The notes under the pieces were generated by a model that worked only from the letters and a program-made list of their open reading frames with translations, did not search any database and was not told the DNA's origin. Below, one piece after another: positions 38,151 to 46,789 of a stretch of 64,000 bases of DNA (its first letter is position 1; every line of letters begins with the position of its first letter). Origin of the DNA: Luteococcus japonicus (GTDB lineage: Bacteria > Actinomycetota > Actinomycetes > Propionibacteriales > Propionibacteriaceae). Position numbers and translations under genes: made by a program. The DNA lies in assembly GCF_003752415.1 (NCBI RefSeq), contig NZ_RKHG01000001.1, positions 1,426,001 through 1,490,000 of the forward strand. The letters run 5' to 3'.

Positions 38151-39319
38151 GCACCGCCGTCAACACCACCTCCGCACCCGCCGGGGAGTCGAAGATCGAG
38201 CTGCGAACCCCGTCGGGCAAGCGTCAGCTCATCGACCGCTCGGCCACCGCATTCGTGTGGCTCGCAGGCCTGCTGGCCATCATCCCGCTGTTGTGGATCC
38301 TGGGAACCGTCGCCGTCAAGGGCGCCGCCCCACTCGTCACCGCACAGCCCGACTACATCAAGACCTGCGCCACCAAGGACGGGTCCAAGTGGGTGCGCGT
38401 CGAGCAGTCGCAGTGCGGCGCCGAACCCGCGTCCCCGTTGGACTATCGCTACACAGAGTCCGGCAAGTACGTCGGCGTCGGCGAGCAGATCGAGGGCCTG
38501 TCCAAGGGCAAGGAGCCCACAGCGGTCTCCACGGAACTCCGCATCGGGGAGCCCCAGGGTTCCTCCGCTGGCACGGCCAAGGAGTTCAGCCTGCAATGGT
38601 GGACCTCCGACGAGGGACAGGCCACCCAGAACTCGTCGGCCGGTGGCGCCAAGCACGCCATCATCGGCACCCTGCTGATCGGCCTGATCACGTCGTTGAT
38701 CGCCGTGCCGATCGCAGTGCTGGGAGCCGTCTGGCTCGTCGAGTACGCCCGGGCGACGAAGGCCGCCAAGGTGGTCAGCTTCGCCATCGACATCCTGTCC
38801 GGCGTGCCCTCCATCGTCGCGGCACTGTTCGTCTTCGCCCTGGTGATCACGATCGGCGGCATGGACCGCTCCACCTTCGCCGCCTCCCTGGCGTTGGTGC
38901 TGCTGATGCTGCCCACCGTGCTGCGCTCCACCGAGGAGATGCTGAAGCTGGTGCCCGACAGCCTGCGAGAGGCCTCCTACGCCTTGGGCGTGCCGAAGTG
39001 GAAGACCATCCTCAAGGTGGTCATCCCCACCTGCAGCTCCGGCATCCTGACCGGCATCGTGCTCGGCCTGGCCCGCGTGATGGGCGAGACCGCCCCGCTG
39101 CTGATCCTGGTGGCCTTCGCCACCGGCACCAACTGGAGCCCCTTGGCCTCCAACATGGGCTCCCTGCCGACCATGATCAACGAGGACCGTCGCTTCGCCG
39201 TCGGTTCCACCGGTGAGGTGCGCGCCTGGGGCGCGGCACTGACCCTGGTCCTGCTCGTGATGATCCTCAACCTCATTGCTCGCGGCATCGCCCGCATGGG
39301 CAAGATCGCCGACAAGTAA
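38147..39319 (+). CDS. pstA: Phosphate transport permease PstA with extracytoplasmic insertion
   Basis: The second permease subunit, 390 residues. Between helix 1 (about 38-58) and the next helix (about 168-190) lies a 100-residue extracytoplasmic loop with two Cys (in IKTCATKDG and QSQCGAE) that may form a disulphide. PstA is usually under 310 residues, so the loop is an insertion. The EAA loop is LREASYALGVPKWKTILKVV. It starts four bases inside pstC, and the pstB ATG follows 15 bases after the stop. Confidence 0.92.
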   Translation: MSTAVNTTSAPAGESKIELRTPSGKRQLIDRSATAFVWLAGLLAIIPLLWILGTVAVKGAAPLVTAQPDYIKTCATKDGSKWVRVEQSQCGAEPASPLDYRYTESGKYVGVGEQIEGLSKGKEPTAVSTELRIGEPQGSSAGTAKEFSLQWWTSDEGQATQNSSAGGAKHAIIGTLLIGLITSLIAVPIAVLGAVWLVEYARATKAAKVVSFAIDILSGVPSIVAALFVFALVITIGGMDRSTFAASLALVLLMLPTVLRSTEEMLKLVPDSLREASYALGVPKWKTILKVVIPTCSSGILTGIVLGLARVMGETAPLLILVAFATGTNWSPLASNMGSLPTMINEDRRFAVGSTGEVRAWGAALTLVLLVMILNLIARGIARMGKIADK

Positions 39320-39334
39320 GCAAGGAAGACACCA

Positions 39335-40111
39335 ATGGCCAAGCGCATCGAGGTCAAGGACCTCAACATCTACTACGGCAAGTTCCACGCGGTCGACAGC
39401 GTCTCCTTCACCGTGGAGCCCCGCACCGTCACCGCCTTCATCGGCCCGTCGGGCTGCGGCAAGTCAACCGTGCTGCGCACCCTGAACCGCATGCACGAGG
39501 TCATTCCCGGCGCCACCTGCACCGGCGAGGTCCTGCTCGACGGCGTGAACCTGTACGGCGACGGCGTCGATCCGGTGGCCGTGCGCCGTCTGGTGGGCAT
39601 GGTCTTCCAGCGCCCCAACCCCTTCCCATCGATGAGCATCTACGACAATGTCGTGGCGGGCCTGCGCCTCAACGGCGTCACCAACAAGGCCAAGCTCGAC
39701 GAGGTGGTGGAGCGCTCGTTGCAGGGCGCCAACCTGTGGAATGAGGTCAAGGACCGCCTGGACAAGGCCGGCACCGGCCTGTCGGGTGGCCAGCAGCAGC
39801 GTCTGTGCATCGCCCGCGCCATCGCCGTGGAGCCCGAGGTGCTGCTGATGGACGAGCCCTGCTCCGCCCTGGACCCCATCTCCACCCTGGCGATCGAGGA
39901 CCTGATCCAGGAACTGAAGGAGAAGTTCACCGTCGTCATCGTGACGCACAACATGCAGCAGGCAGCTCGAGTGTCGGACCAGACGGCCTTCTTCAACCTT
40001 GCCGCGACCGGCAAGCCCGGCCAGCTGGTCGAGATCGGTGCCACCGAGAAGATCTTCTCCAACCCGGACCAGAAGGCCACCGAGGACTACATCACCGGCC
40101 GCTTCGGCTGA
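39335..40111 (+). CDS. pstB: Phosphate transport ATP-binding protein PstB
   Basis: The ATPase of the Pst importer. 258 residues, typical length. Walker [10 protein letters not shown] is at 37-45, the signature [15 protein letters not shown] near 149-163, Walker [13 protein letters not shown] follows, and the H-loop THNMQQA is near residue 206. No phoU gene follows; a terminator 44 bases after the stop ends the operon. Confidence 0.96.
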   Translation: MAKRIEVKDLNIYYGKFHAVDSVSFTVEPRTVTAFIGPSGCGKSTVLRTLNRMHEVIPGATCTGEVLLDGVNLYGDGVDPVAVRRLVGMVFQRPNPFPSMSIYDNVVAGLRLNGVTNKAKLDEVVERSLQGANLWNEVKDRLDKAGTGLSGGQQQRLCIARAIAVEPEVLLMDEPCSALDPISTLAIEDLIQELKEKFTVVIVTHNMQQAARVSDQTAFFNLAATGKPGQLVEIGATEKIFSNPDQKATEDYITGRFG

Positions 40112-40154
40112 TCAACCTGGCTCTTGGGCGCTCCTCGCACCCGAGTGCTACATG

Positions 40155-40188
40155 CGACGCCCCCCGCGAATTCTCGCGAGGGGCGTCG
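40155..40188. terminator. Bidirectional terminator between pstB and the MFS gene
   Basis: CGACGCCCCCCGCGA pairs with TCGCGAGGGGCGTCG (one mismatch) around a four-base ATTC loop, between convergent genes. Confidence 0.85.
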
Positions 40189-40223
40189 TCGCTGACGAGG
40201 TCTGGGCGACCGTCGGATCGTGA

Positions 40224-41453
40224 TCAGCTGGGCTCAGTGCGGCCGAGGGCGAACCAGACCAGTACGGCGACGGCATAGGCGACCAGCATGATCACGGCCA
40301 TCGGCAACGGGCCGCCGGTCCCGAAGAAGCCCACCACCGGCGCGATGGCGGCACCCAGGATGAACTGCCCGGCCCCGAGCAGCGCCGAGCCGGCGCCCGA
40401 GGCATGCTGGGCGAGCGTCTGCCCAAGGGTCATCGTCGAACCGATGATCCAGGCCAACCCCAGCTGGGTGACGAACAGGCAGATCCAGGTGACCACCATG
40501 GTGTCGCCGTGGACGACGTCGAAGAGCACTTGTGCCAGCGCCCCGGTCAGGCTCAGGCCGATGCCCAGCGGCAGCAGTCGTTCCAACGGGAAATGGGCCG
40601 ACAGACGGCCGAAGACCATCGAGGAGAGGATCACGGCAGCGGAGTTCACGGCGAAGACGATGCTGTAGCCGGTGGGCGACATCCCGTAGTGCTCCTGGAA
40701 GACGAAGGTGGAGCCGGAGATGTAGGCGAACATTCCGGCCGAGGCAGCACCGAGCGTCAGAACCATGCCGAGGAAGCGCTTCAACGCGACCAGCTCGATC
40801 ATCGGGCGGGTCGACGCGCCGAGGTTGCCTGTCGTGCGCAGGTGCTCGGGATGGCTCTCGGGAACCAGACGGGCGGCGAGCAGCAGGGCGATCAGACCGG
40901 CCGCCGCCAGCACGACGAAGATGGCATTCCACGGGGCCACGCGCAGCACCGCCGCACCGATCACCGGAGCGATCACGGGGGCGACGCCTATCACCATGAT
41001 GAGCACCGAGTAGGCCTTGGCCAGCTCCGTGCCACGCAGCTGGTCGGTGAGCACTGCGCGCGCCACGACCATGCCGACGGCACCGCAGAAGCCCTGCAGG
41101 AAGCGCGCGCCGACCAGCAGACCGGCGCTCGGAGCGATGGCGGCAAGCAGCGAGAAGCCCACGAAGGCCGCGGTGCCGAGCAGCAGCGGACGTCGACGTC
41201 CGATCTTGTCGCTCAGCGGACCGACGACCAGCTGACCCAGGACGATGCCCACCAGGCACGCGGTCATGGAGAGCTGGATGGAGGCGGCCGGGACGGCCAG
41301 GGAGCGGGCCATCGCCGGGAAGGCAGGGACGTACATGTCGATCGACAGCGGGGCCAGCGCGCTGAGGAAGGCGAGAACTGCCACGAGCCCGCCCATCCCT
41401 CGTCTCTCCTGTGCTGACTCGATGACGGGCGATGGAATGGTGCTGGTACTCAC
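40224..41453 (-). CDS. Bcr/CflA-type MFS multidrug efflux transporter
   Basis: 409 residues with 12 hydrophobic segments. Family marks are PLSIDMYVPAFPAMA in helix 1 and the MFS signature GPLSDKIGRRRPLLLG between helices 2 and 3. Bcr/CflA members export drugs or small metabolites; the substrate is unknown here. It is divergent from a MarR-family regulator over an 87-base gap, which probably carries the shared operator. Confidence 0.92.
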   Translation of the reverse strand: MSTSTIPSPVIESAQERRGMGGLVAVLAFLSALAPLSIDMYVPAFPAMARSLAVPAASIQLSMTACLVGIVLGQLVVGPLSDKIGRRRPLLLGTAAFVGFSLLAAIAPSAGLLVGARFLQGFCGAVGMVVARAVLTDQLRGTELAKAYSVLIMVIGVAPVIAPVIGAAVLRVAPWNAIFVVLAAAGLIALLLAARLVPESHPEHLRTTGNLGASTRPMIELVALKRFLGMVLTLGAASAGMFAYISGSTFVFQEHYGMSPTGYSIVFAVNSAAVILSSMVFGRLSAHFPLERLLPLGIGLSLTGALAQVLFDVVHGDTMVVTWICLFVTQLGLAWIIGSTMTLGQTLAQHASGAGSALLGAGQFILGAAIAPVVGFFGTGGPLPMAVIMLVAYAVAVLVWFALGRTEPS

Positions 41454-41540
41454 TGGCAGACTTTCGAGGTGGACTCCGGAATCCGATCAGACTCCGAAAA
41501 ACCGTAACACGATAGACAACTGGTTTACCAAAGGAGCGAC

Positions 41541-42038
41541 ATGACAGAGACCCCGCAGACGATGGTGGCCCGAGCCTGGCAGGAGAACTTTCCGGGTCTC
41601 GACGTCAGCCCCATCGAGATCTTCGGACGCCTGCGGCACCTCCAGGAGCAGCACGAGGAGGCCCTCGCCCCGCTCTACGAGGGCGCGCCGATCAGCCAGG
41701 GGGAGACCGCCGTCCTCATCTTCCTCCGTCATGCCGAAGGCCCCACGATCGCCCGACGGCTCGCCCACCAACGGGGCTGCTCCGCTGCGGCGATGGGCAA
41801 GCTGCTGTCGAAGCTGGAGCGTCGAGGCATGGTCACCCGACGCCCGAACCCTGCAGACCGTCGCTCCGCGCTGGTCGAGATCACCCCCACCGGCGCCCGG
41901 ATGGTGGACGACTACTTCCCCCGCCAGCTGGCCCTCGAGGCCAGCATCCTGGACGGCCTGCCCCAGGAATGGCGCCAGCAGTTCGTCGAGGCCATGGACG
42001 TCCTGTCGGACCGGCTCCGCCCCCTGGCGGGGCCATAG
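41541..42038 (+). CDS. MarR-family transcriptional regulator
   Basis: 165 residues. The winged helix spans about 60-120, with GPTIARRLAHQRGCSAAAMGKLLSKLERRG as the recognition-helix region and RRPNPADRRSALVEITPTG as the wing, shown here in part. It is divergent from the MFS efflux gene and is likely its repressor. The ATG has AAAGGAG seven bases upstream. The gap contains AAACC and GGTTT arms that could form part of an operator, but no clear palindrome is seen. Confidence 0.9.
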   Translation: MTETPQTMVARAWQENFPGLDVSPIEIFGRLRHLQEQHEEALAPLYEGAPISQGETAVLIFLRHAEGPTIARRLAHQRGCSAAAMGKLLSKLERRGMVTRRPNPADRRSALVEITPTGARMVDDYFPRQLALEASILDGLPQEWRQQFVEAMDVLSDRLRPLAGP

Positions 42039-42048
42039 GGTGGAGACC

Positions 42049-42924
42049 ATGACCACATGCAGCGACGGATGGGACGGGGCCGGGATTCCCGCGCTGGGAA
42101 CGGCACCCGACGCGCGCTTCTGGGTGGCGCTGGAACAGCCCGGACCCTGGGGCGCCAAGGCCTTCACCCAGTCCCGGCTGGATCCGGAGCTGGGTCAACG
42201 GCTGGAAGCCGCCGTCGCGGCTCGAAAGGGACGGCTGCTGCTGGTCCGCAACCCCCTCTCCCACCCGGACGAGGACGGGCCACGACGCCTGGTCGTCGGG
42301 GCCGGCCCGATGCATGCACCGTGGGTGGCCGAGACCGTCATCGAGAACGCGGCAACCCTCCTGCACCTCCTCGACGGATGGCCGGACCTGGACATCGTCG
42401 AGACTCCCCCGCCGCCCCTGCAGCCCTGCGAACCGGTCCTGCTGGTGTGCACCAATGGCAAGCGCGACGTGTGCTGTGCCGTCAAGGGTGCCCCACTGGC
42501 ACGTCGGCTGGCGGCGCGCTTCCCCGAGCGGGTCTGGGAGGCCACCCATCTGGGAGGGCACCGCTTCGCCTGCACGGCCCTTGCGCTGCCCTCGCGCCAG
42601 ATGCTGGCTCGCATGGCCGAGTCTCTGGCCGTCCGGGCGATGGACGGCGAGCTACTGGCCCTGGACGCCCACCACGACCGCGGGCGCTCCGAGCTGCCCC
42701 AGCTGGCCCGCGTCGCGGACGCCTGGTTGCGAGGCGGCACCGGCGAGACCGATCCGGGAGCCGTCGCGTTCACCGTCGACGGCGACGTGGTGGCCGCAAC
42801 GCACCGCGACGGCCGCAGCTGGACGCTGCAGATCACCAAGCACTCCAGCGACGAGCTGGAACTTCCCGAGAGTTGCGGCAAGCCCGCGGTGCCCGCCAGC
42901 TGGTGGCAGGTCACCGAGCTCTGA
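42049..42924 (+). CDS. Sucrase/ferredoxin-like protein (SUF family)
   Basis: 291 residues. The C-terminal half carries a thioredoxin-like Cys cluster, VCTNGKRDVCCA (Cys134, 142, 143), and HLGGHRFACTAL (from 167), as in the Apd1/sucrase-ferredoxin family. The family binds a [2Fe-2S] cluster in fungal Apd1, using Cys and His; this is unproven here. The ATG at 42049 is 10 bases after the MarR stop and has GGTGGA ahead of it; a GTG nine bases earlier is possible. It may be co-transcribed with the MarR gene. Its stop TGA at 42922 begins a tandem repeat. Confidence 0.8.
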   Translation: MTTCSDGWDGAGIPALGTAPDARFWVALEQPGPWGAKAFTQSRLDPELGQRLEAAVAARKGRLLLVRNPLSHPDEDGPRRLVVGAGPMHAPWVAETVIENAATLLHLLDGWPDLDIVETPPPPLQPCEPVLLVCTNGKRDVCCAVKGAPLARRLAARFPERVWEATHLGGHRFACTALALPSRQMLARMAESLAVRAMDGELLALDAHHDRGRSELPQLARVADAWLRGGTGETDPGAVAFTVDGDVVAATHRDGRSWTLQITKHSSDELELPESCGKPAVPASWWQVTEL

Positions 42925-42979
42925 TGTAGTTTCGACAGCTCTGAGTAGTTTCGACAGCTCTGACTGGTCATGACAGCTC
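42922..42979. repeat. Three tandem 19-20-bp repeats ahead of the XRE gene
   Basis: Units TGATGTAGTTTCGACAGCTC, TGAGTAGTTTCGACAGCTC and TGACTGGTCATGACAGCTC follow head to tail. The shared core is GACAGCTCTG. They begin at the stop of the sucrase/ferredoxin gene and end 136 bases before the XRE regulator. They could be operator sites. Confidence 0.65.
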
Positions 42980-43115
42980 TGGGCATACCGCCTTGTCACG
43001 GTGGGGGCAACGGAGAATGGCGGGCCGGCATCCAGACGTGTCCCTCCGATGACAGGCCGACGGCCCCGCCCGGGCCTAGCGTCGTGATCACCAACCACGA
43101 GCCCCAGGAGCACAC

Positions 43116-43727
43116 ATGACCACCGCCGGCCGAATCCGCGAATGCCGCACCACCGCGGGCCTCTCGCACGCCGAACTGTCCAACCGCCTGTCGGTCTCCC
43201 GGCAGGCCGTCAGCAAGTGGGAGTCCGGCGCGGGCCTGCCCGACGTCGAGAACCTCAAGCAGATGGCGAAGCTCTTCGACGTCAGCGTCGACCACCTGCT
43301 GGTCGACGAAACGGCCACGGACCGGGGCGAGGTCGCCATGCGCCAGCCGATCGACCTGGCATCGATGCAGCCGTACACAATCCCCGGCAAGAGGATGGGC
43401 TCCCGCGCCCACGCCGCGGTACTGGCTGCCTACCCCCAGGCCACCAGCGTCTGGGCGTTGGCTCGGAGCCAACGCAACACCCGCTCGCAGAACGCGCTGG
43501 AGTGGATCATCTCGCTCTTCTCCGATGCCAACGGTTTTGGCATCTTCGGCACCGCCGACGCACTGTCCGACCACGACGCCCGCTACCTGGTGGAGTCCGC
43601 CAACCGGCAGCTGCTGGTCAGCGTCGGACAGCACGAGATCACCAGCCGAGAACTGGGCGAGCGCATCACGGGCAAGAAGTTCACCATCGGCCAGGACAGT
43701 TTCCGTCGTGCCGTCCAGGTTCGCTGA
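43116..43727 (+). CDS. XRE-family transcriptional regulator
   Basis: 203 residues. The N-terminal HTH (about 6-60) is RIRECRTTAGLSHAELSNRL, SVSRQAVSKWESGAGLPDVE, LKQMAKLFDVSVDHLLVDE, a textbook Cro/CI pattern. The C-terminal 130 residues carry no recognised domain. Unusually, that part contains a run, ATSVWALARSQRNTRSQNALEWIIS, that reads as an effector or membrane-associated region without clear helices. The ATG follows GGAG at about eight bases. It is convergent with mtnN, with seven bases between the stops. Confidence 0.85.
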   Translation: MTTAGRIRECRTTAGLSHAELSNRLSVSRQAVSKWESGAGLPDVENLKQMAKLFDVSVDHLLVDETATDRGEVAMRQPIDLASMQPYTIPGKRMGSRAHAAVLAAYPQATSVWALARSQRNTRSQNALEWIISLFSDANGFGIFGTADALSDHDARYLVESANRQLLVSVGQHEITSRELGERITGKKFTIGQDSFRRAVQVR

Positions 43728-43734
43728 GCTCGCG

Positions 43735-44409
43735 TCAGAGCTGGGCCACCAAGCGCCACACCGCGGCGGCGGAACGGGCGGCGACGTCGTCGATGTTGCC
43801 CTTGAAGTCCTGCCCCGCCTCCGGTGCGCACAGGTCGCTGATCGAGCGCACGCAGACGAAGGGCAGCTTGGCCGCCCACGCCACCTGGGCAATGGCGGTG
43901 GACTCCATGTCCGCCGCCAGAGCCTCGGGGAAGCGTTCCCGCAGGGTGTGCGCCAGCTCACCGGCAACGAAGGAGTTGCCGCTGACGATCTCGCCCAGGT
44001 GCACGGTGGCGTCGCTGTCGTCAGCCTGCATCAGGCCCAGCAGGCGCTCGTCGCCCGGGAAGCTGACGGGCATCGACGGGATCTGGCCGTACTCGTAGCC
44101 GAAGGCCGTCGCATCGGCGTCGGCGTAGCGGTAGGACCGGCCGACGATGATGTCGCCCACCCGCACGTCCTTGCCCAGCCCACCAGCCGATCCGAGGGAG
44201 ACGATCACGTCGGGCCGGTGTCGTTCGATGGCGACGGCGGTGGCCGCGGCCGAGTTCACCAGGCCGATGCCGCAGGTCACCAGGGTGACGGTGCGCTCAC
44301 CGTCGACGGCACGCCAGACGCGGCCCTCCTCGACGGCATCGAAACTGCGGCCCGCGATGACGGGTGCGGTCTCCTCGGCCATCGCCGCCAGCAGCAGGAT
44401 GTGGGTCAT
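43735..44409 (-). CDS. mtnN: 5'-Methylthioadenosine/S-adenosylhomocysteine nucleosidase
   Basis: Hydrolyses MTA and SAH to adenine and the thioribose or ribosylhomocysteine; the latter feeds LuxS. 224 residues. Diagnostic segments are [14 protein letters not shown] at the N-terminus, [19 protein letters not shown], and the active-site [11 protein letters not shown] with VRSISD. The ATG at 44409 overlaps the luxS stop as ATGA. This places both genes in one operon, in the order luxS-mtnN, the two steps of SAH recycling. Confidence 0.93.
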   Translation of the reverse strand: MTHILLLAAMAEETAPVIAGRSFDAVEEGRVWRAVDGERTVTLVTCGIGLVNSAAATAVAIERHRPDVIVSLGSAGGLGKDVRVGDIIVGRSYRYADADATAFGYEYGQIPSMPVSFPGDERLLGLMQADDSDATVHLGEIVSGNSFVAGELAHTLRERFPEALAADMESTAIAQVAWAAKLPFVCVRSISDLCAPEAGQDFKGNIDDVAARSAAAVWRLVAQL

Positions 44410-44867
44410 GCCATCACCTGCGACCACTCGTCGCGCTTGGCGAGCATGGCGCGGGCAGCCTCCTGGGCCTCCTCGAGAGTGTGGTTGGCGCCCCAGCCGC
44501 ACTGCACCTCGTTGGCGGCGGGAACCTCGGTGGCCTGCAACACGTCGCCGAGCGTGGCCGCCACCAGTTCCTCGATCTCGGCCTGCTCATGGTCCCCGAC
44601 GGTGATCAGGTAGAAGCCGGTCTGGCAGCCCATCGGCGAGAAGTCGACGATGTAGTCGGCATGGTTGCGGAAGTTCTCGGCCATGGTGTGCTCCAGCGAG
44701 TGGATCACCGGCATCTCCAGGTGCTCCTGGTTCGGCTGGCAGAAACGCACGTCGAACTTGGTCAGCACGTCACCCTGCGGCAGCTCCTTGCGGTCGGCGA
44801 CGCGGATGTAGGGCGCGGCGACCAGCGTGTGGTCCAGGTTGAAGCTCTCGACATTCATCTTCGGCAT
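44406..44867 (-). CDS. luxS: S-ribosylhomocysteine lyase (LuxS)
   Basis: Cleaves S-ribosylhomocysteine to homocysteine and DPD, the AI-2 precursor. 153 residues. The metal site HSLEH is at 56-60 with Cys123 (VQCGWGANH) as third ligand, and Cys81 (MGCQTGF) is the catalytic base. The start at MPKMNVESF is the usual one. A copy of the 19-bp repeat/palindrome element lies 44-170 bases upstream of the start, between luxS and the AbiEi-like gene. Confidence 0.96.
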   Translation of the reverse strand: MPKMNVESFNLDHTLVAAPYIRVADRKELPQGDVLTKFDVRFCQPNQEHLEMPVIHSLEHTMAENFRNHADYIVDFSPMGCQTGFYLITVGDHEQAEIEELVAATLGDVLQATEVPAANEVQCGWGANHTLEEAQEAARAMLAKRDEWSQVMA

Positions 44868-44919
44868 GTCACCAAGGCTACCCGCGGATCCCCCGTACCA
44901 ACGGCGCTCAGGTTCCCGC

Positions 44920-45040
44920 GATCCGCTCGGGTTTGTGGGATCCGCTCGGGTTCGTGGGATCCGCTCGGGTTCGTGGGATCCGCTCGGGTTCGTGGGATCC
45001 GCTCGGGTTGCAACCCACGCGGATCATGGGAACCCACGCG
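44920..45040. repeat. 19-bp unit/palindrome repeat element, copy A (four units)
   Basis: Four 19-base units (44920-44995), GATCCGCTCGGGTTYGTGG, are followed by the 30-bp palindrome 44996-45025 (GATCCGC ... GGGTTGCAACCC ... GCGGATC) and an inverted half-unit GGGAACCCACGCG at 45028-45040. The first unit has T at position 15 and the other three have C. The palindrome side faces the AbiEi-like gene. Confidence 0.9.
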
Positions 45041-45043
45041 TCT

Positions 45044-45952
45044 TCACCGGGGGCGCCCAGAACGCAGTGCCTGCTCCAGCTCCTTGCTCCACACAGCAGG
45101 CACCCGGAGCCCAGGATCGGTCCAGCGATGCACCCACCATCCCTGGGTGCGCATCCGTTGCTCCCGGAACCGCTCGTCGCGCAGCACGTCGGAGAGCTGC
45201 TGCCCGGGTTTCAACAGACGGCCGTACTTGACCCACCCGTCGAACTCGCCCAGGACGCCCAGGTCCGGCCACGCAAAGTCCGCGCGCCCGATCCGGTTCC
45301 CCTGGGAATCGACAACCCAGAACTGCAGCACTGGGACGGGCAGGTTGAACTCGTGCATGAACCAACGGCTCCGTGACTCCCCGGCGCTTTCTGCCAGTGG
45401 ATCCCCCAGCGCCACGATTGCCCTGGCCCGGGGCGCCCCCGTCATCCGCCCCTGCATCTCGACGATCTCCGCCAGCAGCACCGGATCCGCCCCTTGCCGC
45501 AGCGCCGCGTCAACCACGACCAGCCCTCGGTCCGGAGTAAGGATCCTCGCGAGGTCTGCCGCCGTGCGCTCGAGGGTGGTCACAGGCAACCCGTCCACCT
45601 CGGTCACCTCGACGTCGTCGAGGCGGGCGCGGTGCACCTGGACGCTGGCACGGCGCACCCCGCCGGCATCCCCCACCCGCGTGACGTGTACCCGCCCCAG
45701 ATCGTGCGACGGCAGCGGAAGCCCGTGCAGGGCCGCGGCCGAGTGGTGACTGAGGACTCCCGAATGGAGGCGCGGCCAGGTCGCCTGGACCAGGATGCGA
45801 TGCCTGTCCTCGAACTGTGGCACTGGACGCGTCGACGTGTCCAGGTAGTCACCGCGCCGGACGCGTGCAAGGCTCCCCTCGCCGACGAGTCGTCGGATGT
45901 CGCTGTCGGTCACGCCCCGCTGGGCCAACTGTGCTCTGGTGAAAGTGTTCAT
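45044..45952 (-). CDS. AbiEi-like antitoxin-domain protein with nuclease-like C-terminus
   Basis: 302 residues. The N-terminal 90 residues (AQLAQRGVTDSDIRRLVGEG, LARVRRGDYLDT) form a winged-HTH of the AbiEi antitoxin type, with ALHGLPLP typical of the family. The C-terminal third (RADFAWPDLGVLGEFDGWVKYGR) has an E-x-D-x-K-like acidic/Lys arrangement, as in DUF559/Vsr-like restriction-fold domains. Such stand-alone proteins are common in actinobacteria, and no AbiEii toxin gene is beside it. Its role is unknown. It is bracketed by two inverted copies of the repeat element. Confidence 0.7.
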   Translation of the reverse strand: MNTFTRAQLAQRGVTDSDIRRLVGEGSLARVRRGDYLDTSTRPVPQFEDRHRILVQATWPRLHSGVLSHHSAAALHGLPLPSHDLGRVHVTRVGDAGGVRRASVQVHRARLDDVEVTEVDGLPVTTLERTAADLARILTPDRGLVVVDAALRQGADPVLLAEIVEMQGRMTGAPRARAIVALGDPLAESAGESRSRWFMHEFNLPVPVLQFWVVDSQGNRIGRADFAWPDLGVLGEFDGWVKYGRLLKPGQQLSDVLRDERFREQRMRTQGWWVHRWTDPGLRVPAVWSKELEQALRSGRPR

Positions 45953-46072
45953 ACCTACGTTATGTGCGGCGCGCCCCGAAAATTTTCACCTGTCCACAGG
46001 GACACTTGACCCAGTAGCTGTCCACAGGGTCCCGTCGGGAAGGCGTGGCGGCCAAGACGCCTGGGTTCCCGT

Positions 46073-46125
46073 GATCCGAGTGGGTTGCAACCCGAGCGGA
46101 TCACGCGAACCCGAGCGGATCCAAC
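46073..46125. repeat. 19-bp unit/palindrome repeat element, copy D (inverted orientation)
   Basis: A 34-bp near-palindrome GTGATCCG...CGGATCAC (46073-46106), centred on GGGTTGCAACCC, is followed by one inverted unit, GCGAACCCGAGCGGATCC (46107-46124). It is the mirror orientation of copy A, so the two face each other across the AbiEi-like gene. It borders the 3' end of the potassium-channel remnant. Confidence 0.85.
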
Positions 46126-46145
46126 GGGGGGTTGGCATCGGCGCG

Positions 46146-46697
46146 AGCTAGGCCCCAGGGCGTCGATGTCCTGGGTCGAGCCGGAGACGATCAGCGCCTC
46201 CCCCATGCGCAGCACACGGTGCTCGGGCGGGTTGGCCTCGTAGTTGCCGTCGTCGTGGCGGATGGCCATGGTTGCCATCCCGCGACGACGCAGGTCGGCC
46301 ACGGACTTGCCATCCAGCTGCGCATCGACTCCGATCTCCTCCAGGCTGAAGGACAGGTCACCGCGCCGGGACGCGTGGCCAGCTGCACCGCTCGTCGGCC
46401 CGCCATCACATAGGGCGAGATGGCGCGGTCCGCGCCGGCCGGCTCCAGCTTGTGCATCACGGCCTTCGTGCTGGCCCTGGACACGATGAAGAGCTCCGGG
46501 TTCAAGGCTCGGGCGCTGATGGTGGCGTGGACATTGTCGGCATCGTCGTCGATGGCCGTCACGAAACCTGCGGCCCGGGTGATCCCGGCCGTCAGCAGCG
46601 TGTCGTCATTGGTGCCATTGCCCGGCACCACCAGGTAGCCGTCGGCTGCCCACCAGGCGCCGGTGGTGGCGCAGGCCGCCCGGGCGTCAGTCGTGTT
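46146..46697 (-). pseudogene. TrkA-domain potassium channel remnant
   Basis: The remnant begins within a TrkA-N (RCK) domain: GYLVVPGNGTNDDTLLTAGI and VTAIDDDADNVHATISARAL, then GADRAISPYVMAGRRAVQLA. A frameshift with a loss of about a dozen codons near 46360 leads to DLSFSLEEIGVDAQLDGKSV, a TrkA-C start, in another frame. That frame ends STQDIDALG at about 46150 without a stop and runs into repeat copy D. The membrane pore and the nucleotide-binding glycine loop are absent. It is the wreck of a voltage-independent K+ channel, likely trimmed at both ends. Confidence 0.75.
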
Positions 46698-46743
46698 TCA
46701 CTCCCGTGATCCTGGTCCTCTCACCCGGTGAACAGGCACGACA

Positions 46744-46780
46744 TGACGAATGCCCCGCCGGTCTGGCGGGGCATTCGTCA
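46744..46780 (-). terminator. Terminator of leuS
   Basis: A perfect 16-bp stem, TGACGAATGCCCCGCC / GGCGGGGCATTCGTCA, with a five-base loop, just after the leuS stop. Confidence 0.9.
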
Positions 46781-46789
46781 CGGGAGGTC

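Noticed and set aside
40224-42924. Genomic island
   Set aside because: The efflux, MarR and SUF genes look compositionally like their surroundings, and no integrase or attachment site is seen.
44920-45025. CRISPR array
   Set aside because: The 19-base units are directly adjacent with no spacers, and no cas genes are nearby.
45044-45952. Complete AbiE toxin-antitoxin system
   Set aside because: No AbiEii nucleotidyltransferase gene lies beside it; neighbours are luxS and a channel remnant.
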